From contig NZ_CABPSP010000024.1 in assembly GCF_902459765.1 (NCBI RefSeq), forward strand, positions 1 through 39,371: DNA of 39,371 nucleotides, read 5' to 3'. The notes beneath the pieces were generated by a model, which was given only the letters and a program-made list of their open reading frames with translations, was not told where the DNA came from and made no database searches. Positions within the stretch are counted from its first letter, which is position 1, and each line of letters opens with the position of its first letter. A program made the position numbers and the translations under genes. This stretch comes from Pandoraea anapnoica (GTDB taxonomy: Bacteria > Pseudomonadota > Gammaproteobacteria > Burkholderiales > Burkholderiaceae). This document shows, in pieces, positions 15,956 through 22,651 of this stretch.

Positions 15956-16354
15956 CTATTCGCGTGGCAACCGATCCTCAATCTCATACCACGACGCTTT
16001 CGATGCCACGTGAAGATGTCGCTGTCCCGGGGCGGCGAAAGGGGTGTCGATCGTCCCTAGCGCCACCGAGATCCAATCGGCCAGCTCCGGTGTATTGCTC
16101 GACCAGAAAAGAGAAGTCCCGCAGTCTGCGCAGAACTCCCGACGGACCGATTCGGATGACGCATACGCTTTGATGCGCTCTTTACCCGACAGGACATAAA
16201 GGTCTTTACGCTTCGTTCGTCCATAGCTCGCGAATGCCGCGCCGTGTCCCTTGCGGCACTGCGCGCAATGGCAGTGACTGAATTTGACCATCGGTTCGCG
16301 AATCTCGAAGCGGATGGCACCGCATAAGCAGCGTCCTTCAAGCACCGTCGACAT
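15956..16354 (-). CDS. GFA-family zinc protein (glutathione-dependent formaldehyde-activating-like)
   Basis: A 132-residue protein with the full GFA zinc-binding pattern (PF04828): CLCG near residues 9-12, CHCAQCRK at about 28-35, and FCADCGT at about 74-80. The founding member Gfa was proposed to speed the reaction of formaldehyde with glutathione, but most small homologues have no proven activity, so a formaldehyde role is only a possibility. The ATG has an excellent AAGGAGGG Shine-Dalgarno site. No formaldehyde dehydrogenase gene lies nearby. Confidence 0.88.
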   Translation of the reverse strand: MSTVLEGRCLCGAIRFEIREPMVKFSHCHCAQCRKGHGAAFASYGRTKRKDLYVLSGKERIKAYASSESVRREFCADCGTSLFWSSNTPELADWISVALGTIDTPFAAPGQRHLHVASKASWYEIEDRLPRE

Positions 16355-16429
16355 ACGGCTCCCTCCTTGACATGATTCCCCTCACTTTACGCAAGAGAGG
16401 CTTTCATTTTCGCGCGTTTATCGAAATGA

Positions 16430-16526
16430 GGCGGCTCCCTACACTGTCACACATGCTGTGATGCAGTGAGACGGGAGGAGACGCCCGCCAAAATGGGAAA
16501 ACCGGCGCACATCGGTGCGCCGGTTT
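16430..16526 (+). ncRNA. Candidate structured RNA element ending in a terminator-like hairpin
   Basis: Several nested pairings occur in about 100 bases. GGCGG (16430-16434) pairs with CCGCC (16485-16489), CTCCC (16435-16439) with GGGAG (16473-16477), and inside these CACTGTCACA (16442-16451) pairs with TGTGA-tg-CAGTG (16457-16468) over a CATGC loop. Then comes a perfect 12-bp stem AAACCGGCGCAC / GTGCGCCGGTTT (16499-16526) with an ATCG loop. The arrangement resembles an aptamer followed by an expression-platform hairpin 66 bases before the small gene at 16592, but the T-run after the last stem is short and I do not recognise any known riboswitch class. It could instead be a sRNA or simply terminators. 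Confidence 0.35.
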
Positions 16527-16591
16527 CCGTTAAGAACCCAACCGTCTCCAGCAGGTGCGTCCTCACAACGCCCTCACCACACACGACGGCC

Positions 16592-16852
16592 ATGAAAAAG
16601 AAGATTGCTTTAGCGGCGTTTCTCGCAGTGCCCGGATCTTTCGCGATCCTCGCCCTCGCTTGTCTGCATCCCGTCCTGCGCCGTGAACTGGCCCGCGCAG
16701 CCGGCCTCGGCCCCGTTTTCGCCAACGTGTCGCGACAAGTCGTCCTGCTCGCGCTCGTCTATCACCTGAACATGCATCACCGTCACCGCGAACGTGCCGT
16801 GCGCGCCTGCCTCGCGCGTGGTGGCGTCGATTGCGACGTCTTCGCACAGTAA
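16592..16852 (+). CDS. Small hypothetical membrane-anchored protein
   Basis: An 86-residue open frame starting MKKKIALAAFLAVPGSFAILALACL, a signal-anchor or signal peptide, followed by a basic segment with HHRHRER and a C-terminal pair of cysteines (RACLARGGVDCDVF). No family recognised. The start codon has no clear Shine-Dalgarno sequence; the frame is open to 16466, but that part overlaps the structured element. It converges on nasS with a 9-base gap, so nas operon read-through would be antisense to it. Confidence 0.5.
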   Translation: MKKKIALAAFLAVPGSFAILALACLHPVLRRELARAAGLGPVFANVSRQVVLLALVYHLNMHHRHRERAVRACLARGGVDCDVFAQ

Positions 16853-16861
16853 GACGGCCGA

Positions 16862-18061
16862 TCACCGCGACCGAATGGCAAATCCGTCGATGTAAGCCGT
16901 CAGATCGGCGGCACTCGCCGCATCCCACCGGCGACCATCGCACAGCACTTCACCAGTAGCCTCGGACACCACCGGCACCGCCTCGGCGCGCGCCGCCGCC
17001 GCGAACAGGTCGGTCTGATTCACTTCCGCCGCCGTTTGCGCAGCGTGAACGACCGCATCGTCCCCCACCATCCCCCAACGACGGTACTGCGAGACGAACC
17101 ACATCCCGTCCGATAGATGCGGGTAATTCACCACACCACCATCAAAGAAGCTCACCGGCAACAACGCGTGTCGCCCGAATAAGCGTCCGAAATCCCCAAG
17201 CAAGCGTGCCGCGATCAGATCGCGCGGTGCGCCCACCCACGCCGGTTCGGCCAGCCAGCCCGCCGCTTCCGCCCGATGCCCCGGCATGTCCAGCCACCGG
17301 CACGCGCTCAGCAGCGTGCGCACCAGCGCTTGTGCCGTCTTCGGATAACGGGTGACGAAGTCCCGTCGGCAGGCGAGCACCTTTTCCGGATGATTCGGCC
17401 AGATATCGCTAGACACCGCGACTGTCCGCCCCAACCCGCGCGCCTGCGCCACCGCATGCCACGGCTCGCCGCAACAGAAGCCGTCCAACCCGCCCTCCTC
17501 CATCGCCGCCACCATGTGCGCGGGCGGAATCACAATGCTGGCAATGTCGCGTAGCGGATCGATCCCTTGCGCGGCGAACCAGTAATTCATGAACATCGCG
17601 TGCGTGCCCGTCGGGAACGTCTGAGCAAACACCGGCTTGCGACCGAGCGACGCCAATGCCTCGCGCAGATCGCCCGTCTCAGCCAGCGCATCGGCCAGCG
17701 ACGGCGTCACCGTTACCGCCTGCCCGTTGCGGTTGAGCACCATCAGCACGGCCATGTCCTCGCGCGGTCCGCCAATGCCCAGTTGCACGCCGTAGACCAG
17801 CCCGTAAAGCGAATGTGCTGCGTCCAGCTCACCGGTGAGCAGCTTGTCGCGGATCGCCGCCCACGACGCTTCCCGGCTCAGTTCCAGCGTGAGCCCATGC
17901 TCGTGCCCCAGTTCCAGACGCTTCGCGACGACCAGCGGCGCGGCATCCGACAGCGCGACGAACCCCACGCGCAAATGACGCTTCTCCGGCACATCGTCCG
18001 AAATTCGATCCTGCCGGTCCGGCGATGGCCCATCGAGGGCCAACCATGATGACGTCGACAT
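16862..18061 (-). CDS. nasS: Nitrate/nitrite sensor NasS (NrtA/CmpA-like, cytoplasmic)
   Basis: A 399-residue protein of the NrtA/CmpA nitrate-binding family (HLRVGFVALSDAAPLVVAKRLELG near residues 29-52; LDGFCCGEPWHAVA near 200; a YPKTAQALVR helix). Unlike NrtA it has no signal peptide or lipobox, and it sits directly behind a NasT gene, which identifies it as the soluble NasS sensor. In characterised systems NasS sequesters NasT until nitrate or nitrite binds NasS and frees it. The ATG at 18061 is nine bases after the nasT stop. It is the last gene of the operon; no terminator follows immediately, and the plus-strand gene at 16592-16852 converges on it. Confidence 0.88.
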   Translation of the reverse strand: MSTSSWLALDGPSPDRQDRISDDVPEKRHLRVGFVALSDAAPLVVAKRLELGHEHGLTLELSREASWAAIRDKLLTGELDAAHSLYGLVYGVQLGIGGPREDMAVLMVLNRNGQAVTVTPSLADALAETGDLREALASLGRKPVFAQTFPTGTHAMFMNYWFAAQGIDPLRDIASIVIPPAHMVAAMEEGGLDGFCCGEPWHAVAQARGLGRTVAVSSDIWPNHPEKVLACRRDFVTRYPKTAQALVRTLLSACRWLDMPGHRAEAAGWLAEPAWVGAPRDLIAARLLGDFGRLFGRHALLPVSFFDGGVVNYPHLSDGMWFVSQYRRWGMVGDDAVVHAAQTAAEVNQTDLFAAAARAEAVPVVSEATGEVLCDGRRWDAASAADLTAYIDGFAIRSR

Positions 18062-18070
18062 GTGCAGTGT

Positions 18071-18646
18071 CTATCCCAGTAATTCGGCAATCGAGACGAG
18101 CTGGCGCGCCACTTCGACGAGCTTCTCGCCCTGATCCATCGCCCGTTTGCGCAGGATGGCGTAGGCCTCCTGCTCGGAAATCCGTCGCCGGTCCATGAGC
18201 AGCCGCTTGGCGCGGTCGATCAGCTTGCGGTCGGCCAGTTCGCTTTCCGCCTTGGCCAGTCGCGCGCGCAACTTCTCCTCATGGGCGAAGCGCGCGAGCG
18301 CGACTTCGAGAATCGGTGCGAGACGGTCCACCGCCAGCCCTTCGACGGAATACGCCGTCACTCCGGCGTCGACCGCCGCGCGGATGAGCGACTGATTGCC
18401 ATCGGCGGAGAACATCAGCACCGGACGCGGCGCGGCCGCGTTCATGACCGCCAGTTGCTCCAGCGTGTCGCGCGACGGCGACTCGGTGTCGATGATGACC
18501 ACGTCCGGCCGCTCGCTCTCCACCACGCGGGGCAACGCCTGCGGCTTGGCGACCTCGGCCAGCATCTCGCACCCCAGACGCGCGAGCGCCGCCCGCAAGT
18601 CGCCAATCGGCTTGTCGGTGTCGGTCACGAGCAGCACACGCAGCAT
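18071..18646 (-). CDS. nasT: Nitrate-responsive ANTAR antiterminator NasT
   Basis: A 191-residue response-regulator-like protein. The N-terminal receiver-type domain begins MLRVLLVTDTDKP and includes PDVVIIDTES with the aspartate at the phosphoacceptor position. The C-terminal ANTAR domain has the expected helical sequence DRKLIDRAKRLLMDRRRISEQEAYAILRKRAM. NasT binds paired hairpins in nascent leader RNA and prevents terminator formation; a matching leader precedes nirB at 25162-25246. The ATG at 18646 is preferred over a TTG at 18694 that would overlap cobA by 20 bases. It lies between cobA and nasS. Confidence 0.9.
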   Translation of the reverse strand: MLRVLLVTDTDKPIGDLRAALARLGCEMLAEVAKPQALPRVVESERPDVVIIDTESPSRDTLEQLAVMNAAAPRPVLMFSADGNQSLIRAAVDAGVTAYSVEGLAVDRLAPILEVALARFAHEEKLRARLAKAESELADRKLIDRAKRLLMDRRRISEQEAYAILRKRAMDQGEKLVEVARQLVSIAELLG

Positions 18647-18674
18647 GCCGTGCTCGCTCTTGGTGACGGGAACG

Positions 18675-19442
18675 TCAGGCGGCACGAGCGACAACTTCCT
18701 CAGCGATCACGCCCATCCCGCCCATCGCTACCGAAGCCTCACCCACGGCTCCGCCGACGAGCAGAATGGCCGGACTGGCGAAGCCTTGCGCGCGCACGTC
18801 GGCCGCCAGTCGCCCCAGCGTCGTCACCATGCGGCGCTCCTGCGGTGTGCCCGCCCACTGCACCGCGCCCGCCGGTGTGTCCGCATCGAGATGCGCCAGC
18901 AACGTCGCGCTCAGTGCCTCGACCCGATGCAGTCCCATGTATATCGCCAGCGTGGTGCCCGTCGCGGCGAGCGCCGCCCAGTTCGGTGCACTGCCGTCCT
19001 GCCGATGCGCGGTGACGAAGGTCACGCCCGCGCAGTGATCGCGGTGCGTGAGCGACATGCCGAGACCGGCCGCCGCCGCGAACGCCGACGAGATGCCGTT
19101 GACGATCTCGACCGGCACGCCCGCACGCCGCAACGCCGTCATCTCCTCGCCAGCGCGGCCGAACATCAGCGCGTCGCCGCCCTTGACCCGCACCACATGC
19201 GCGCCGCGCTTCGCGAAACGGCACATCATCCGTTCGATGAACGCCTGCGGCGTCGAGCGGCATCCGCCGCGCTTGCCCACGGCAATCACACGCGCCTGCG
19301 GTGCGAGCGTGGCGATCTCCGGATTGGCCAGATCGTCCACGAGCAACACGTCGGCCTCGCCGAGCACGCGCGCCGCGCGCAACGTCAGCAGATCGAGGGC
19401 GCCAGGCCCGGCGCTGAGCAGAGTGACTTTGCCGTTCTTCAT
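18675..19442 (-). CDS. cobA: Uroporphyrinogen-III C-methyltransferase
   Basis: A 255-residue SAM-dependent methyltransferase making precorrin-2, the precursor of siroheme for nitrite reductase NirB. Family motifs are clear: VTLLSAGPGALDLLTLRAARVL with the GxGxGD-like SAM loop, VVRVKGGDALMFGRAGEE, and NGISSAFAAAAGLGMSLTHRDH. It has only the methyltransferase domain, with no CysG-type dehydrogenase/ferrochelatase part, so the later siroheme steps must be encoded elsewhere. The start codon has GGGAGAA upstream. It sits between nasA and nasT in the operon, 65 bases after nasA. Confidence 0.93.
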   Translation of the reverse strand: MKNGKVTLLSAGPGALDLLTLRAARVLGEADVLLVDDLANPEIATLAPQARVIAVGKRGGCRSTPQAFIERMMCRFAKRGAHVVRVKGGDALMFGRAGEEMTALRRAGVPVEIVNGISSAFAAAAGLGMSLTHRDHCAGVTFVTAHRQDGSAPNWAALAATGTTLAIYMGLHRVEALSATLLAHLDADTPAGAVQWAGTPQERRMVTTLGRLAADVRAQGFASPAILLVGGAVGEASVAMGGMGVIAEEVVARAA

Positions 19443-19507
19443 GATCGTTCTCCCTTGATTCCTCTACATCCTCGATGTCGTGCATGGGGGCTCGTCGCTC
19501 ACGACAC

Positions 19508-22207
19508 TTAAGCTGCATTCGTCGTCACCGCTGACGCCGCACACATGCGCTGCAACTCCGGCACGCACGAACCGCAAACCGTCCCGCAGCCAAGCTTCGT
19601 CTTCAGTTGCGCGACGTCGGCACCGGCGGCAATCGCCGCGTCGATGCTCGACGCCGTCACCGACTTGCACTGACAGACGGTGCGATCTCGCGGCACCGCC
19701 GGCCCGCTATCGGCCACGAAGACTGCGTGACGTGCGCGCATCCACGGTGACGCCTCTCTCACGCGAGCCAACAACGTTGTCGATCCCGTGACATCCACCT
19801 CGCTGCCCGCGACCAGCACACCGTCGATGAGCGTGTCGCGCCACGCCACGCGCTTGGTCATTGCACGGCGCGCGTCGCGATATTCCAGCAGCGATTCGTC
19901 TCGCGGCAAGGCCAACGCCGTATGCAGACGCTCCAGCCAATCGGCATCGGGCTCGGCATCGGCAGCCGTCACCACCAGCCGGTCGTCGCCCTCCAGACGT
20001 ACCGTCGCAAACCGTCGCTCCGCGAGCAACGGCTGCACGGCCGCATGCAATTGCAGCGCATCGCCACGACGCACCGCCGCCACGCGCCACGGCAGCGTCA
20101 ACGGCTCGACACGCACCGCTGCATGCTTCAATTCCGGTTGCTTCGAGTATTTGTCGACGGCACCGATCGTCGTATCGTTCACGCCGCCGCCACCGAGAAA
20201 CTGACCGCTCCAGTGCATCGGGACGAACACCGTGCCCGACGCCACGTCGTCGCTCACCATCAGCGTCAGCACGCGTTCGCCGCGACGGCTCGACAGGCGC
20301 ACGAAGTCGCCCGCTCGCAGGCTGCGACGCGCAGCATCCGCCGGATGCATCGTGAGCGCCGGTTCAGGCGCGTGTTCGAACAACTGCCCCACGCGTCCCG
20401 TGCGGCTCATACCATGCCACTGATCGCGCAACCGTCCGGTGATCAGACGCAGCGGATGTCGCGCGTTGATCGACTCGGCCACCGGGCGATACTCGAACGC
20501 ATGAAAGCGTGCACGGCCATCGCCGGTCGCGAACACGCCGTCCTCATAGCGACGTGCTGCACCGTGCGCAGCACCCGCCGGATACGGCCACTGCTGCGGA
20601 CCGTCGCGCTCCAGTAAGGCGTAGTCGATGCCGCCGATATCGAGATCGCGGCCGAGCGTGAGCGCGCGGTGCTCTTCGAAGATCGTCTCGATGGACGAAA
20701 ACGCGAACGGCTCGGGCGACGCGTCGAGCTTCGGCGCGAGACGCCGCGCCACCTCACTAGCAATCCACCAGTCGGCACGTGCATCGCCGGGTGCGGGGAT
20801 CGCCGCACGCACGCGGGAAATCCGTCGCTCGGAATTCGTGACGGTACCGGCCTTCTCCCCCCAACTCGCGGCGGGGAGCAGCACATCCGCATAGGGCACC
20901 GTATCCGTCTGATGAAAAGCTTCCTGCACGACGACGAACTCAGCCGTTGCCAGCGCTTCGCGCACGCGTGCGCTGTCCGGCATCGAGTGCACGGGGTTCG
21001 TGCAGGCAATCCAGATCGCCTTGATCCGCTCATCGCGCACGGCGTCGAACATCTCCACAGCGGGCAGACCCGGCGTGTCGGAGAGTCCCTTCACGCCCCA
21101 GAGCTGCTCGACTTCGGCACGATGGGCCACGTTGCCGATATCGCGATGCGCGGCGAGCATGGTGGCCAGTCCGCCGACTTCGCGTCCGCCCATGGCGTTG
21201 GGCTGACCGGTCAGCGAGAACGGCCCGGCACCGGCGCGTCCGATCTGCCCCGTTGCCAGATGCAGATGAATGAGCGCGAGGTTCTTCTCCGTGCCGTGGC
21301 TCGACTGATTGAGCCCCATGCAATAGAGCGAGAGGGCTGCCGGGCTTTCCCCGAACCATTCCGCCGCCTGACGCAACGCCGACTCTTCAATGCCGCAGAT
21401 ATCCGCGACGAGCTGCGGCGGATAGGCGCGCAACACTTGCTTGAGGGCATCGAACCCTTCCGTATGCGCGTCGATATAGCGACGGTCGATGCGCCCTTCC
21501 CAGATGAGGTGGTGCAGCATGCCGTGAAACAACGCGACGTCCGTGCCCGGCACGATCGCCAGGTGCAAGTCCGCCATCGCCGCCGTATCGGTGCGGCGCG
21601 GATCGACTACGATCCAGCGAATCGACGGGTCAAGCGCCTTCGCCGCCTCCAGACGCCGGAACAGCACCGGATGCGCATACGCCATGTTGCTGCCCGCGAA
21701 GATCACCGTACGGGCGGCTTCGAGATCGTCGTAGCACGTGGGCGGGCCGTCGGCACCGAGCGCCATTTTGTACGCGCTTACGGCGCTCGACATACAAAGT
21801 CGCGAGTTCGTGTCGATGTTATTAGTGCGCACCAGCCCTTTCGCGAGCTTGTTGAAGACGTAGTAGTCCTCGGTCAGCAACTGTCCCGAGACGTAGAACG
21901 CCACGGAGTCCGGTCCGTGACGGCGGATGACGTCGGCAAAGCGCGACGCCACCGTTTCCAGCGCGGCATCCCACGTCGCAGGGACACGCTCGGCATCGCG
22001 CGCAGCACGCATCTCGGGCATCAGCACACGCCCGGCGAGCGATTGCGCGGTCAGCGGCAGCGTCATGCCCTTGCTGCATAGCCGCCCGTAGTTCGCCGGA
22101 TGATTCGGATCGCCCTTCACGCCGACGATGCGCTCGCCGTCGCTCTCGACGAGCATGCCGCAACCGACGCCGCAGTAGCAGCAGGTGGTTTGCGTGAGGG
22201 TTGTCAT
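19508..22207 (-). CDS. nasA: Assimilatory nitrate reductase catalytic subunit with C-terminal BFD-like cluster domain
   Basis: An 899-residue Mo-bis-MGD enzyme reducing nitrate to nitrite in the cytoplasm. The N-terminal [4Fe-4S] motif is C9-x2-C12-x3-C16-x27-C44. The body shows molybdopterin oxidoreductase signatures (NSRLCMSSAVSAYKMALG; GLNQSSHGTEKNLALIHLHLATGQIG; a molybdopterin-dinucleotide-binding domain with HPLRLITGRLRDQWHGMSRTG). The C-terminus adds a BFD-like [2Fe-2S] domain (CQC at about 845-847, CGSC at about 878-881), as in single-chain NasA/NasC types that take electrons from a flavoprotein or from NirB-like partners. ATG 22207 has GGAG upstream. No separate electron-transfer subunit gene lies in this operon. 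Confidence 0.94.
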   Translation of the reverse strand: MTTLTQTTCCYCGVGCGMLVESDGERIVGVKGDPNHPANYGRLCSKGMTLPLTAQSLAGRVLMPEMRAARDAERVPATWDAALETVASRFADVIRRHGPDSVAFYVSGQLLTEDYYVFNKLAKGLVRTNNIDTNSRLCMSSAVSAYKMALGADGPPTCYDDLEAARTVIFAGSNMAYAHPVLFRRLEAAKALDPSIRWIVVDPRRTDTAAMADLHLAIVPGTDVALFHGMLHHLIWEGRIDRRYIDAHTEGFDALKQVLRAYPPQLVADICGIEESALRQAAEWFGESPAALSLYCMGLNQSSHGTEKNLALIHLHLATGQIGRAGAGPFSLTGQPNAMGGREVGGLATMLAAHRDIGNVAHRAEVEQLWGVKGLSDTPGLPAVEMFDAVRDERIKAIWIACTNPVHSMPDSARVREALATAEFVVVQEAFHQTDTVPYADVLLPAASWGEKAGTVTNSERRISRVRAAIPAPGDARADWWIASEVARRLAPKLDASPEPFAFSSIETIFEEHRALTLGRDLDIGGIDYALLERDGPQQWPYPAGAAHGAARRYEDGVFATGDGRARFHAFEYRPVAESINARHPLRLITGRLRDQWHGMSRTGRVGQLFEHAPEPALTMHPADAARRSLRAGDFVRLSSRRGERVLTLMVSDDVASGTVFVPMHWSGQFLGGGGVNDTTIGAVDKYSKQPELKHAAVRVEPLTLPWRVAAVRRGDALQLHAAVQPLLAERRFATVRLEGDDRLVVTAADAEPDADWLERLHTALALPRDESLLEYRDARRAMTKRVAWRDTLIDGVLVAGSEVDVTGSTTLLARVREASPWMRARHAVFVADSGPAVPRDRTVCQCKSVTASSIDAAIAAGADVAQLKTKLGCGTVCGSCVPELQRMCAASAVTTNAA

Positions 22208-22276
22208 GAGGACTCCGGCGCTTGTGGGTAGGTGTCGCGGGTGATTTCGCGATACGGAGAACAAGGGCGGCGACCG

Positions 22277-22642
22277 TCAGGCCGCGACCGTCTCGATCGC
22301 AGTGGTGCCCACCGTCTCGTCAATCGACAGATACACCTCGCCCGCGTCGATCCGCACCGGGAAGCGCTGCGCGCAACCGACGTCCGGTGCGCAGGCCTCG
22401 CCCGTCGTCAGATCGATGTTCCAGGCGTGCAGTGGACACGTCACCTTCTCGCCGTGCACGATCCCCTGCGACAACGCGCCGCCCTTGTGAGGGCACTTGT
22501 CGCGCAGCGCGAAAACGTTGTCGCTCTCGGTGCGAAACAGTGCAATGTTGCCGCTTGCATGTGTGAGCACACGCGTGCCCAGACGCGGGATCGCATTTAG
22601 GTCGCAGACATGCAGCCAGATCGGTTGGGATGGCGTCGTCAT
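22277..22642 (-). CDS. nirD: Assimilatory nitrite reductase small subunit NirD (Rieske)
   Basis: A 121-residue Rieske-type small subunit partnering NirB. All four Rieske ligands are present, CPH in DKCPHKGG and CPLH in VTCPLHAWN. This differs from the E. coli NirD, which has the fold but lacks the cluster ligands, so this protein probably carries a genuine [2Fe-2S] centre. The ATG has GAGGAAA upstream and lies nine bases after nirB. The next gene, nasA, starts 69 bases further on. Confidence 0.93.
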   Translation of the reverse strand: MTTPSQPIWLHVCDLNAIPRLGTRVLTHASGNIALFRTESDNVFALRDKCPHKGGALSQGIVHGEKVTCPLHAWNIDLTTGEACAPDVGCAQRFPVRIDAGEVYLSIDETVGTTAIETVAA

Positions 22643-22651
22643 GGGATTTCC

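Noticed and set aside
20669-22081. A 470-codon plus-strand frame opposite nasA
   Set aside because: The nasA frame contains all molybdenum-enzyme motifs; the opposite frame has none.
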